A stretch of 64,000 nt of DNA, taken from Desulfosarcinaceae bacterium (GTDB lineage: Bacteria; Desulfobacterota; Desulfobacteria; Desulfobacterales; Desulfosarcinaceae). The stretch spans positions 18,287-82,286 of the forward strand of contig JASJCL010000010.1 in assembly GCA_030066015.1 (NCBI GenBank), given 5' to 3'. The notes beneath the pieces were generated by a model, which ran no database searches, had not been told where the DNA came from, and saw nothing but the letters and a program-made list of their open reading frames with translations. Shown piece by piece: positions 1 through 8,354 of the stretch; the stretch's first letter is position 1, and each line of letters opens with the position of its first letter. Position numbers and translations under genes: made by a program.

Positions 1-1
1 C

Positions 2-691
2 TACGCCAAGAGCGGCAAATATATCGACATGGGCATGCTGTGCAAGTTCTTTCACTCCCGCAAAGAGCTCAAGGCCAGCATCCCCGACGGGTTTCTGGAC
101 TCCCTGCTCCAGTTGTACGACTACTCCATCCTCCAGGAGGTCAAGGAGTCGCTCTACTACTACAACGAGGAGCAGATCGCCACCGAGATCCAGAACTACA
201 TCTTCGCCGTCAACTTCGAGCTGGGCGCGGTGGAGACCTGCACCTACACCGGGGAGCGACTGGAGATCACCGATGAGTATCTGAGCGCCTTCGAAAAACG
301 CGTCCTGGGCAACGACAGCTCGCGCGACGAGCGCATGGACCTGCGCCAGGGGGTGCAGAAGGAGTACGCCTCCAAGACCCTTACCCAGGAGATCATGGTG
401 GAGGACAAGCCCCTCACCGCCACCGAGCTCTTCGACACGCTCCACGAGCGCTATGTGCACAACCTCAAGGAGAAGGTCCTCGACCCCTTCCTCGACAACG
501 AGAACTTCCGCCGCGCCATCAAGGATTTCGGCAAGGAAGATTTCAAGACCTACGACAAGAAGATCCGCGACGACGTCACCTACCTGATGGAAAACCTGGG
601 CCGCAAGTATCGCTACAACGAGAGCGGCGCCCAGGCGATCTGCATGTATGTGATCGACAACGACCTGCCGCAGCGGTTCAACCTGAACTGA
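2..691 (+). CDS. prkA: PrkA family serine protein kinase, C-terminal part (5' truncated by window edge)
   Basis: The open frame runs in from the left edge, so the N-terminal AAA+ part is outside the window; 229 residues remain. The helical C-terminal PrkA region is recognisable from family-typical stretches such as LTQEIMVEDKPLTATELFD, YVHNLKEKVLDPFL, NFRRAIKDFGKEDFKTYDK and IRDDVTYLMENLG. PrkA proteins are cytoplasmic AAA+/kinase-like proteins tied to stress and stationary-phase responses and are often found with YeaH/SpoVR genes, which would lie upstream. The internal ATG at 29 is not the start, because coding character continues to base 2. The family call is firm; the physiological role here is inference. 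Confidence 0.88.
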   Translation, partial: YAKSGKYIDMGMLCKFFHSRKELKASIPDGFLDSLLQLYDYSILQEVKESLYYYNEEQIATEIQNYIFAVNFELGAVETCTYTGERLEITDEYLSAFEKRVLGNDSSRDERMDLRQGVQKEYASKTLTQEIMVEDKPLTATELFDTLHERYVHNLKEKVLDPFLDNENFRRAIKDFGKEDFKTYDKKIRDDVTYLMENLGRKYRYNESGAQAICMYVIDNDLPQRFNLN

Positions 692-725
692 CCCAGGCGG
701 CGCCCACCAAGCGAGACGACGGTCG

Positions 726-1370
726 ATGGAAAAACGGATTCAGTTTCAGTCGGGTTCCCTGCTGCTGGAGGGCCTCTGGCGGCCGGGCCCGACCGGCCAG
801 GCGGTGGTGGTGGCCCATCCCCACCCCCTTTACGGGGGCGATATGCACAACCCGGTGGTGGCCACCATCGCCGACAGCTTTGCCAGCAAGGGATACGCCA
901 CTCTGCGCTTCAACTTTCGCGGCACCGGTGGCAGCGAGGGCCGCTACGACGATGGTCCCGGCGAGCGCCAGGACCTGGCCGCGGCCTTGAAATGGGCGCG
1001 GCAGCAAAGCGCGGCGGCGGCCTGTGTGGCGGGCTACTCCTTTGGCGGCTGGGTGGCCGCTGGCGCGGCTGTTGAGGGACATCTCGATGGCGCGCCCCTC
1101 TACCTTGTCGCCCCGCCGGTGGGCTTCATCTCCTTCGATGCGCTTTCAGCGCCGCCGGCGCTGACCGCCGTGGTCGCCGGTACGCGGGACGACATCGCCC
1201 CCCTGCCCCAGGTACGCGCCCTTCTGGCGCGTTGGCAGGCGGAAGAATTGTTGAGCGTGATCGCGGATTGCGACCATTTCTACAGCGGATGTCTGCCCCG
1301 CCTGGCCGAGGCGCTGGCAAGCCGCATCCCCCCCGCCAAGGCGACGGCCGACCCCGCTGCGGCGCCTTGA
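726..1370 (+). CDS. alpha/beta hydrolase
   Basis: This is a 214-residue cytoplasmic hydrolase of the compact type with no lid domain. An HPHPLYGG motif at residues 31-38 matches the oxyanion-loop motif of this family. The nucleophile elbow is GYSFGG at 103-108 (Ser105), with probable acid Asp155/156 and base His184 (DCDHFY). FNFRGTGGSEG at about 62-72 is typical of the S33/dienelactone-hydrolase-like group. The substrate cannot be read from the sequence. It starts 34 bp after prkA with only a weak ribosome site. It may be co-transcribed with prkA, but nothing in the sequence links the functions. Confidence 0.85.
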   Translation: MEKRIQFQSGSLLLEGLWRPGPTGQAVVVAHPHPLYGGDMHNPVVATIADSFASKGYATLRFNFRGTGGSEGRYDDGPGERQDLAAALKWARQQSAAAACVAGYSFGGWVAAGAAVEGHLDGAPLYLVAPPVGFISFDALSAPPALTAVVAGTRDDIAPLPQVRALLARWQAEELLSVIADCDHFYSGCLPRLAEALASRIPPAKATADPAAAP

Positions 1371-1670
1371 CAAGGCCGCCGGGCCTGACCTAGGATGAGA
1401 AGAGGCAATCGACATCAAGGTCCCCTGACGCGCCGAGCACGAACCTGCCGCACCACCGCGTCCGACACTGCCGCCGCCGCAAGCGCCTGTGCGTATCCCT
1501 AGACTTGCCACGCGACCGAAGCGCTCTCCCGATCTGTCGACCCCAACTGCCAATCCTCCGCCTTCGTCTCCTGAATGCCGGCGCCCCAACGCCTGCCTGG
1601 ACCACTTCCTGGGTTTCGGGGTCTGTCCCTGGAATACGGGAACGCTCCGGCGGCATGAGAGGAGGTCGTC
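1371..1670. other. 300-bp intergenic stretch without a gene
   Basis: I see no convincing coding frame, promoter or terminator here. The short frames that cross it are rich in Arg and Pro, as expected from translating GC-rich non-coding DNA. A ribosome site (GAGAGGAGG) sits at its right end and serves the next gene. Confidence 0.5.
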
Positions 1671-2339
1671 ATGCAAACCAAGACCCGCCCCATTCACCAG
1701 CTCATCGACGAGCAGGTCCGCAAGTGGAATCTCACCCAGGCCGCCAAAAAGGAAGCGCCGCCGCCGCGACCGGTGATCACCCTCAGCCGGGAGCCCGGAT
1801 CGGGCGGACGGCTCGTGGCCCAGGGCATCGCCGAGCGCCTGGGCCTGGACCTCTTCCATCAGGAGGTACTGCACGCCATGGCGTCCAGCGCCAAGGTGGG
1901 TACCCAGGTGTTGGCCACCTTGGATGAGAGGGGGCTCAACATGCTCGAAGACTGGATGGCGGCCCTGGTCAACGAACGCCATCTGTGGCCCGACGAATAT
2001 GCCCGCCATCTGATCAAGGTGGTCGGCGCCATCAGCCGCCATGGCAAAGCCGTTCTGGTCGGGCGGGGGGCCAATTTCATCCTGCCGGCCGACCGGCGCT
2101 TTCGCATCCGTGTGGTGGCACCCCTCGATTTCCGCGTTCAGAGCGTGGCGCACACCCACGATCTCAAAATAGAGGAGGCCCGCCGTCGGGTCACCCGCAC
2201 CGATGCCGACCGCAAGGCCTTTGTTCGCAAATACTTCAACGCCAATATCGCCGATCCCATGAACTACGACATGGTGCTCAATACCAGCGTCCTGAGTATC
2301 GACAGCGCCGTGGCAGCCGCCTGCGCCGCGTTTGAATAG
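1671..2339 (+). CDS. cytidylate kinase-like family protein
   Basis: This 222-residue protein has a P-loop-like segment (LSREPGSGGRLVAQGIAERLG, about residues 38-58), as in the cytidylate kinase-like family. That is followed by GRGANFIL (about 124-131) and a C-terminal YDMVLNTSVLS segment, all characteristic of the family. True CMP kinases phosphorylate CMP/dCMP. This family keeps the nucleotide-binding fold but its substrate is unsettled, so nucleotide kinase activity is inference. GGAGG seven bases upstream of the ATG supports the start. A GC-rich hairpin follows the stop, so it is probably a single-gene unit. Confidence 0.82.
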   Translation: MQTKTRPIHQLIDEQVRKWNLTQAAKKEAPPPRPVITLSREPGSGGRLVAQGIAERLGLDLFHQEVLHAMASSAKVGTQVLATLDERGLNMLEDWMAALVNERHLWPDEYARHLIKVVGAISRHGKAVLVGRGANFILPADRRFRIRVVAPLDFRVQSVAHTHDLKIEEARRRVTRTDADRKAFVRKYFNANIADPMNYDMVLNTSVLSIDSAVAAACAAFE

Positions 2340-2352
2340 CGCCATAGCGGAA

Positions 2353-2382
2353 GGGACCCCGCAGGCTGCGGGGCCCCGTTTA
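2353..2382 (+). terminator. probable intrinsic terminator after cytidylate kinase-like gene
   Basis: CCCCGC and GCGGGG pair around a five-base loop. GGG/CCC extends the stem outside one bulged A. It is followed by only a short T-containing stretch (CGTTTA), so termination may be inefficient. Confidence 0.5.
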
Positions 2383-2522
2383 CGGCGGGCCCGCTGCAAA
2401 ATGCCGGGTTTGGATGAGGTGTGCGGCCGGGTCACAAGGCGCCCTAAAGTCCGGTCCGCTTTCTGCCGATCCTTTAGATAATCGACTTTTCGTTCGCCAA
2501 CGACGGCAGAAAGAGCGCACCC

Positions 2523-3341
2523 TTGATCGCAGAGAGACCCGAGATTCGGGGCCCCGAGGCCCCCCATGGCATCCATCCGGTAGGCGGACGTGAAGACGCG
2601 CACCGAGAGGCCCAGGAGCGGCCGTCGCGATCACCCTCGCCGACCGGGACGCTGCCCCTGCCCGAGGACCGGGTCAGCCTTGGCGAGCGCAGTAACGATC
2701 CCAACGAGCTGCCGGCAGTCGGACCCCGCATCGGCCCATCACCCCAAATGCCCGCCGCACCCGCCGACGTGACGCCGCCGCTGGGAGCACCCCAGGGCCA
2801 AGAGGATGGGGCAGCGACCTCGGATAGCCAGAAGGCGGCGCAGGTCCGCGACCTCAAACAGCGTGACGCCGAGGTCAAAGCCCACGAGCAGGCCCACCTG
2901 GCGGCAGGGGGTGGCCTCGTCCAGGGCGCGGCCAGTTACACCTACGAAAAGGGCCCTGACGGCGCGATGTACGCGGTCGGGGGAGAGGTGAAGATCGATA
3001 CCGCTCCCGCCAGGACGCCGGAGCAGACCATCCGCAAGGCCCAGCAGATCCGCCGGGCGGCGCTGGCGCCGGCCCAGCCCTCCGCCACCGACCGCGCCGT
3101 GGCGGCGGCCGCCGCTCAGATGGAGGCCCAGGCCAAGGCTGAGAAAACCCGTGAAGCGGCCGAGGGTGAGGAACCCCAGCGTACCGAAGCGGCCACATCT
3201 GCAAGGGATACCACTGAAGCGGATCGTTTCACCGTGGAGGAGGACGCCCCGACGCGCCCCTTCACGGCACCCGCCATTCACGCCTACCAGAGGACCGCCA
3301 CCGCCCAACCCGCCCCACGGACGCTCAGCACCTTCGTATGA
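2523..3341 (+). CDS. putative metalloprotease, CJM1_0395/SprA-related family
   Basis: The 272-residue protein has a disordered, Pro/Arg-rich N-terminal half. A conserved block follows with DAEVKAHEQAHLAAGG, in which HEQAH (residues 121-125) is a HExxH zinc motif, then ASYTYEKGPDGAMYAVGGEV and DTAPARTPEQTIRKAQQIRRAALAPA. This is the signature of the family annotated as putative metalloprotease CJM1_0395/SprA-related. The C-terminal third is a low-complexity Ala/Glu-rich tail. No signal peptide is visible. Peptidase activity is predicted from the motif only. The start is TTG with a weak AGAAAG ribosome site, so the true N-terminus is uncertain. Confidence 0.72.
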   Translation: MIAERPEIRGPEAPHGIHPVGGREDAHREAQERPSRSPSPTGTLPLPEDRVSLGERSNDPNELPAVGPRIGPSPQMPAAPADVTPPLGAPQGQEDGAATSDSQKAAQVRDLKQRDAEVKAHEQAHLAAGGGLVQGAASYTYEKGPDGAMYAVGGEVKIDTAPARTPEQTIRKAQQIRRAALAPAQPSATDRAVAAAAAQMEAQAKAEKTREAAEGEEPQRTEAATSARDTTEADRFTVEEDAPTRPFTAPAIHAYQRTATAQPAPRTLSTFV

Positions 3342-3482
3342 CCCTCACATCCGATCGTCAGGTGTCACCGCGGTGAATCGCCAATCGTTTTGGTGGAATC
3401 GTTGAAGCGCTGGGGAACCCAGGCCATCACCGAGTTCGACTGAGGGGGGGTAGGCACGCCGCTGCGGAAATGCCGTCTGGGC

Positions 3483-4400
3483 TTAAATGTCCGCTCCCAG
3501 CGGCGCCGCTGTCGGTTTGGCAAAAAAGCCGTACAGCTGGGACATGAGCATGCCGCCCAGCATCAGCGCGCAGCCCAGCATCCCGCGCATGCTCATCACC
3601 TCTCCCAGTACCAGCCAGCCGCCCAGGGCGGCAAAAACCGACTCGAGGCTCAGCAGAATGGCCGCATGGGCGGGGTGGGCATGCCGCTGCCCCACGATCT
3701 GGAGGGTGTAGGCCACCCCCACAGAGAGGGCGCCGCCATAGAGGATGGGCAGGGCGGCCGACCACAGGCCGGCCAGGGTGGTGGTCTCGACCATCAGACC
3801 GACAAGGAGGCTAAGGAGGGCGCAGGCCAGGTATTGGAAGAGGGCCAGCCGGCTGGCCTCCATCCGGCTGGCGTAGCGCCCCACGATGTGAACGTGGATG
3901 GCCCAGAAAAAAGCGCCCACGAGGACCAGCAGGTCCCCGTAGGCGATGGTCATGGCATCGGTGACGCTGAGCAGATAGAGGCCCAGAGCGGCCAGAACGG
4001 CGCCCAGCCAGGTGCCGGCGTTGGTGCGCGCCCCCAAGGCAAGGCCCAATATGGGAACGATGACCACATAGAGGCCGGTGATAAACCCGGCATTCCCGGC
4101 GGTGGTGTAGACCAGGCCTACCTGCTGAAGCGAAGCGCCCAAAAAAAGCACCCCGCCCGCAAGCGCTCCCACCCACAAGCCGTTGGCGCTCTGACCGGCG
4201 CTGGCCCGAGGAGGGGGGGTGGCGGCGCGGGCACGCAAGAAAACGGGCACCAGCACCAAGGCGCCCAATAGGAAACGGATGCCGTTGAATATGAAGGGGC
4301 CGATGTGGTCCATCCCCATGCGCTGGGCCACGAAAGCGAAGCCCCAGATAAGGGCGGTCAACAGCAGCAACCCGTCCGATTTCATCTCCTGCGATGGCAT
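3483..4400 (-). CDS. EamA/DMT-superfamily permease
   Basis: The product is a 305-residue inner-membrane protein with about ten hydrophobic segments in two EamA repeats. MKSDGLLLLTALIWGFAFVAQ opens the first, and GDLLVLVGAFFWAIHVHIVG opens the second. GWLVLGEVMSMRGMLGCALMLGGML near the end is the typical closing segment. Proteins of this superfamily export amino acids, nucleobases or other metabolites; the substrate cannot be told. I chose the ATG at 4400 rather than the longer frame (to 4481), because GGTGGA lies just upstream and the extra N-terminus is unlike the family. It converges on the preceding HExxH-protein gene. Confidence 0.86.
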   Translation of the reverse strand: MPSQEMKSDGLLLLTALIWGFAFVAQRMGMDHIGPFIFNGIRFLLGALVLVPVFLRARAATPPPRASAGQSANGLWVGALAGGVLFLGASLQQVGLVYTTAGNAGFITGLYVVIVPILGLALGARTNAGTWLGAVLAALGLYLLSVTDAMTIAYGDLLVLVGAFFWAIHVHIVGRYASRMEASRLALFQYLACALLSLLVGLMVETTTLAGLWSAALPILYGGALSVGVAYTLQIVGQRHAHPAHAAILLSLESVFAALGGWLVLGEVMSMRGMLGCALMLGGMLMSQLYGFFAKPTAAPLGADI

Positions 4401-4543
4401 AGGTCCACCCACTTTCCCCCAGCCGGCGGCCATCAACAGAGCGCTGACCCGCCGTTGCCGTTTTAACAATCGGCCCCTCATAAACCAATCCCACCCTGAA
4501 GTAAAGGTGGGATTGAAAGGCCACCGTCACGGAGCGTGGACGC

Positions 4544-4723
4544 TCAGCCCGATCGTTCCGGTGCCTCGTTGCTGCACGTGTTGGTGATGTCGCAGGCGCT
4601 GCATCCGCAACCACCGGCGCAGGCGCTGGTTTGGGCAGCGGCCGCTTTGAACCCCCGGTAGAAGCGACAAATCAAATAGGCGGCCGCCAGGGCGACGATG
4701 ATGGCGATAAGGATGGTTTCCAT
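4544..4723 (-). CDS. FeoB-associated Cys-rich membrane protein
   Basis: The protein has 59 residues: an N-terminal transmembrane helix (METILIAIIVALAAAYLICRF), a short basic stretch (YRGFKAAAA), then a Cys-rich tail (CAGGCGCSACDITNTC). This is the architecture of the small FeoB-associated Cys-rich proteins found behind feoB; their exact role is unsettled (metal handling or redox are suggested). A GAGGAG site four to six bases before the ATG fixes the start. It begins 19 bases after the feoB stop in the same direction, so it is the third gene of the feo operon. Confidence 0.83.
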   Translation of the reverse strand: METILIAIIVALAAAYLICRFYRGFKAAAAQTSACAGGCGCSACDITNTCSNEAPERSG

Positions 4724-4742
4724 CGGCGATCTCCTCGACGGT

Positions 4743-6947
4743 TCAGAGCCCCAGCAGCGTACCGGCCTGATAGACCAAGACGGCCACGCCAAAGGCGAAC
4801 ACGGTGTTGAAAAGGATGGAGAAGGCCCCCCAGCGCCAGGAGCCGGCCTCGCGGGCGATGCAGACCACCGAGACGAAGCAGGGGCTGTAGAACATGACGA
4901 AAAGAATCAGGCAGATGGCGGTCAAGGGCCGCCAGCCGGGTGCACGGCTCAGCCGGTCGGCGAGGGAGGTCGAGGCTTCCGGGTCGACCTCTCCGAGGGA
5001 GTAGGCCGTGCCCAAGGTGGAGATCACCACCTCCTTGGCGGCGAATCCGCCCACGAGGGCAATGTTGGTGCGCCAATCGAAACCCGCCCAGCGGCTCAGC
5101 CCCTCCAGGGCGGTGCCCATGCGACCGGCCAGAGAGTGGCGCAGGGCGGCCTCGGCCTCGTGAAAATCGACCTGGGCCAAAGTCGCCGCCATATCGGAGG
5201 CCTGGCTGTCGGTGATCGCAGCCCGCTGGTGGGCGTAGTCCTGTGCCACCTCGGCGGGCAGGCGGGGAAAGGTCATGATGGCCCAGAGGACCACCGAGAT
5301 GGCCAGAATGACGGTGCCGGCCTTGCGGATGTACTGCCAGGTGCGCTCCCAGGTGTGGATCGCCAGGCCTCTGAAAGTGGGCCAGCGATAGGGGGGCAGC
5401 TCCATCACGAAGGGGGTTGGCGGGCCGCTGATCACGGTGCTGCGCAGGAGTCTGGCCACCAGCAGGGCGCCCGCCCAGGAGACGAGGGTGATGAGAAACA
5501 TCATCAGCGCCTGGTGGGCGGCGAAAAAGGCCCCCACCAGCAACGCGAACACCGGCAGTTTGGCACCGCAGTTCATGAAGGGGACCGTGAGCAGGGTGGC
5601 CAGACGCTCCTTTGGAGATTTGAGGGTTCGGCTGGCCATGACCCCGGGCACGGCACAGCCGCCGGCGATGCCGCCCGAGACGATAAAGGCCATCACCGAG
5701 GATCCGTGCAGGCCGAAGATGCGAAAGACCCGGTCCAGCATGAAGGCGACCCGGGCCAGGTAGCCGCTGTCCTCGAGGAAGGCGATCCCCAGGAACATGA
5801 AGAGGATCAGTGGTACGAAACCCAGCACCCCGCCAACCCCGTCGATGATGCCCGAAAGCAGGAGGGACTTGAGGAGCCCATCGGCGAGGTGGCCGTCCAC
5901 GAGGGACCCCAGCCATCCGAAGACGCCCTCCAGGAGGGCGACCGGCGTTTCGCTGACGGCGAAAGTGAACTGGTAGAGTCCCCAGATGACGGCCAGCATG
6001 AGGAGCGGGCCGACGAAGCGGTGGGCCAACACCTGGTCGAGGCGATCGGAAATCTCCAGACGACTGTGGTCGGCGGTCTGGCGCAAGACGCCCTTGGCCA
6101 TCAGCGAGCGGATGTACCCATAGCGATAGTCGGCGATGACGGCTTCCGGATAGGTGTCGAGGGTCTGTTTGAGGTGACGCGCCAGGGGGGCCATCATGGC
6201 GTCGAGCTCCGCGACAACGTCGGGATCGGCCATCTCCCCCTGGCAACGGAGCTGTTCATCGTTTTCCAAGAATTTAAGGGCCACCCACTCGGGCCGGTGA
6301 TCTGCCGTGAGGAAGCGGTGCGCCGCGATATGGGCCGACATCTGTTTCAGCACCGGGTCGATATCGGGACCATAGGTGATCTCCAGCGGCCGGCGACCAT
6401 CGGCCCCCGCCTGGCGAACCGCGTCCAGGGCCGCCTGCATGAGGGACTCCTTGCCTTCGCCCCGGCGGGCGACGGTGGGGACGATCGCGATGCCGAGCAG
6501 GTTGGCCAACCGCGCCACATCGATCTCGATCCCCTTGGCGGCGGCCACATCCATCATGTTCAGCGCCATGCAGACGGGTACGCCCATCTCCATGAACTGC
6601 AGCGTGAGATAGAGGTTGCGCTCCAAATTGGTGGCATCCACGATGTTGACCACGAGCGCTGGCCGCTCCTTGACGATGAAGTCGCGGGCCACCACCTCCT
6701 CCAGCGAATAGGCCGTCAGCGAATAGGTGCCCGGCAGGTCCACCAGGTGCAGCCGGTGGTTCTCGAGGGTGTAGCTGCCCGTCTTTTTCTCGACGGTCAC
6801 ACCGGGATAGTTGCCCACATGTTGCCGGGCACCGGTGAGGGCGTTGAAGAGGGTGGTTTTGCCGCAATTGGGATTGCCGGCCAGGGCGATGGTCGTTTGG
6901 GCGAAGGGGCCCTGGTTCAAGGCCGCTTGAGACCCGGATGCGTCCAT
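4743..6947 (-). CDS. feoB: Ferrous iron transport protein B (FeoB)
   Basis: FeoB imports Fe(II) across the inner membrane. The protein has 734 residues. The cytoplasmic G domain carries G1 GNPNCGKTT (about 24-32), the switch segment NYPGVTVEKK, G3 DLPGTYSL and G4 NMMD. A helical insertion follows, then the membrane domain with two Gate repeats (GVLGFVPLILFMFLGIAFLEDSGY; GFAAKEVVISTLGTAYSLGE) and the conserved GGIAGGCAVPGVMASR. A TTG 12 bases upstream is possible, but it abuts the GGAGG. The ATG at 6947 lies 11 bases after GGAGGT and one base after the feoA stop (TGATATG), so translation is probably coupled. Confidence 0.97.
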   Translation of the reverse strand: MDASGSQAALNQGPFAQTTIALAGNPNCGKTTLFNALTGARQHVGNYPGVTVEKKTGSYTLENHRLHLVDLPGTYSLTAYSLEEVVARDFIVKERPALVVNIVDATNLERNLYLTLQFMEMGVPVCMALNMMDVAAAKGIEIDVARLANLLGIAIVPTVARRGEGKESLMQAALDAVRQAGADGRRPLEITYGPDIDPVLKQMSAHIAAHRFLTADHRPEWVALKFLENDEQLRCQGEMADPDVVAELDAMMAPLARHLKQTLDTYPEAVIADYRYGYIRSLMAKGVLRQTADHSRLEISDRLDQVLAHRFVGPLLMLAVIWGLYQFTFAVSETPVALLEGVFGWLGSLVDGHLADGLLKSLLLSGIIDGVGGVLGFVPLILFMFLGIAFLEDSGYLARVAFMLDRVFRIFGLHGSSVMAFIVSGGIAGGCAVPGVMASRTLKSPKERLATLLTVPFMNCGAKLPVFALLVGAFFAAHQALMMFLITLVSWAGALLVARLLRSTVISGPPTPFVMELPPYRWPTFRGLAIHTWERTWQYIRKAGTVILAISVVLWAIMTFPRLPAEVAQDYAHQRAAITDSQASDMAATLAQVDFHEAEAALRHSLAGRMGTALEGLSRWAGFDWRTNIALVGGFAAKEVVISTLGTAYSLGEVDPEASTSLADRLSRAPGWRPLTAICLILFVMFYSPCFVSVVCIAREAGSWRWGAFSILFNTVFAFGVAVLVYQAGTLLGL

Positions 6948-6948
6948 A

Positions 6949-7185
6949 TCAGTTGTCAACCTCCACTTGGATGTAGTCCGCTTCGTTGTTGCGAAGGGTT
7001 AGGGTGAAGCCCATGACCCTGAGGGCCACCGGGTCCTTCAAGGGCGCGCGCCCCTGGATGGTGATCGTCGTGCCGGGTACCAGGCCCATGTCCCGGATAC
7101 GCCGGCCCAGTTCGCCGCTGGCGGTCACGGCCGCAATGGTGCCGCTCTGATGTCGTTTCATTGATCTCAGATTCTGGGTGGTCAA
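6949..7185 (-). CDS. feoA: Ferrous iron transport protein A (FeoA)
   Basis: FeoA is a 78-residue SH3-like cytoplasmic partner of FeoB. Family marks are SGELGRRIRDMGLVPGTTITI, followed by DPVALRVMGFTLTLRNNEADYIQVE. The start is TTG with GAGGAG five bases upstream. An ATG at 7161 would give a 70-residue form with a poorer ribosome site. It is the first gene of the feo operon, and the promoter and palindrome lie 30-60 bases upstream. Confidence 0.94.
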   Translation of the reverse strand: MTTQNLRSMKRHQSGTIAAVTASGELGRRIRDMGLVPGTTITIQGRAPLKDPVALRVMGFTLTLRNNEADYIQVEVDN

Positions 7186-7214
7186 GGTCGCTCCTCAAAT
7201 AGGGTTGTGTGGGG

Positions 7215-7246
7215 AGTTTGCTATACCTAACTTTTTTACATGTCAA
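7215..7246 (-). promoter_or_regulatory. feo promoter with overlapping DtxR-type operator candidate
   Basis: On the minus strand, TTGACA (7246-7241) is followed by a -10-like element around TATAGCAA (7225-7218). Lying on that -10 is the imperfect 18-bp palindrome AGTTAGGTATAGCAAACT (7232-7215), whose half-sites match at seven of nine positions. Position and symmetry fit a metal-dependent repressor site, and a DtxR-family gene diverges from the same gap. Binding by that protein is inference. Confidence 0.6.
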
Positions 7247-7372
7247 CAAGAATCTTCAGGTAAGGCGTTTTTTTCAGGTTGCCCTGATGAAGGGCCGCAT
7301 GGTATGAGGCCCACACGTCTGCATCGCGGGGCGATCTGACTTGCGGAAAGATTTGCATCAAAGGGGGGGGAA

Positions 7373-7870
7373 ATGGCCAAGTCGGACGAATTGACCGAGA
7401 GCATGGAAAACTATCTGGAGACCATCCTGGCGTTAGAGGAAGACCACAAGGTGGCCCGGGCCAAGGAGATCGCTGAGCGGCTGGAGATCCAGCGCGGCAG
7501 CGTCACCGGTGGCCTCAAAAGCCTGGCCGAAAAGGGTCTGATAAACTATGAGCCCTACAGCTATATCACCCTGACCCCCCAGGGAAAGAAGATCGCCCGG
7601 GAGGTGGCCCGTCGGCATGACGTGCTGCGGGACTTTCTGCTCAATATCCTGCGCGTGGATCCCAAGGCGGCGGACGAGAACGCCTGCCGCATGGAACACG
7701 CCATCGACGGCACCGTCCTGGAGCGCTTGGTCTGCTTCATCGAGTACATCCATACCTGCCCCCGCGCCGGCGACCAGTGGTTGGACGCCTTCGTGGAGTA
7801 CTGCAATTCGGAGAGCCCCAGCGAGCACAAATGCAAGACCTGCATCAACGATTGGAAGGCGGCGCACTGA
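7373..7870 (+). CDS. DtxR-family metal-dependent transcriptional regulator
   Basis: This 165-residue cytoplasmic repressor has an N-terminal winged helix (MENYLETILALEE...AKEIAERLEIQRGSVTGGLKSLAEKGLINYEPYSYITLTPQGKKIA). The dimerisation/metal-binding helices follow (RRHDVLRDFLLNIL, ACRMEHAID). There is no C-terminal SH3 domain, so it is of the short MntR-like type. The C-terminus carries HTCPRAGDQW and CKTC, a Cys pattern that could add a metal or redox site. It is transcribed away from feoAB across a 187-bp gap containing the feo promoter and palindrome, so ferrous-iron control of feo is the likely role. Strong ribosome site AAAGGGGGGG. Confidence 0.88.
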   Translation: MAKSDELTESMENYLETILALEEDHKVARAKEIAERLEIQRGSVTGGLKSLAEKGLINYEPYSYITLTPQGKKIAREVARRHDVLRDFLLNILRVDPKAADENACRMEHAIDGTVLERLVCFIEYIHTCPRAGDQWLDAFVEYCNSESPSEHKCKTCINDWKAAH

Positions 7871-8006
7871 ACCCAAATCGCATTGCACGCCAACCGCGGG
7901 ACCGCTCACGGGTGTAAGATGCGTCCCCGCTCGGGCGAGGACTCTCTCGCCGAACCGGAATCGCCCCGCCCCGCTGGCCCGCTGGTTGTACCGGGACCGT
8001 CCTGCG

Positions 8007-8354
8007 CTAAGCGATCAGCTCCACGGTATCCGGTGCCTCCCTTTGGCACAGGTGGTTGACGATGGCGACCATAAAATCGCGCATCTCCGTCGCCAGCTGT
8101 CGGCAGGTGTCGCAGTAAACCCGGCGCCGCATATACCCGTGAACCGCCACCTGGTGGTGGTACCAGGCGCCATAGGGCGTGCCCTTGCAGAAGCGCCGGC
8201 CGGTGAATGCGGCGATGGGACAGCCGGTGCACACCAGAGCATAGTAAATGCGACAGGGCGGGCAGTCCAGGACCCCGCCGTCGCTGCCGCTTCCTGCCAC
8301 GATGCGGTCCCATTTTCGGACCGAAGCCTTCATGATGCTGAGCGCGTCCAACAT
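8007..8354 (-). CDS. Cys-rich protein of unknown function
   Basis: I do not recognise this 115-residue protein. It has eight cysteines in pairs and clusters (DCPPC, CTGCP, FC, YCDTC, C near the end) and several aromatic residues and histidines (GTPYGAWYHHQVAVHGYMRRRVYCDTC). That suggests one or two zinc or iron-sulfur sites. No signal peptide or membrane segment is seen. The ATG at 8354 is chosen because AGGAGG lies eight bases upstream. It converges with the DtxR-type gene, with 136 bp between them. Confidence 0.6.
   Translation of the reverse strand: MLDALSIMKASVRKWDRIVAGSGSDGGVLDCPPCRIYYALVCTGCPIAAFTGRRFCKGTPYGAWYHHQVAVHGYMRRRVYCDTCRQLATEMRDFMVAIVNHLCQREAPDTVELIA

Noticed and set aside
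1146..2603. 485-residue minus-strand frame spanning two plus-strand genes
   Set aside because: It crosses a gene boundary and a terminator and has low-complexity Gly/Arg composition.
4698..7007. 769-residue open frame on the plus strand antisense to feoB
   Set aside because: It is the mirror of the feoB reading frame in GC-rich DNA, with Gly/Gln/His-rich composition and no family resemblance.
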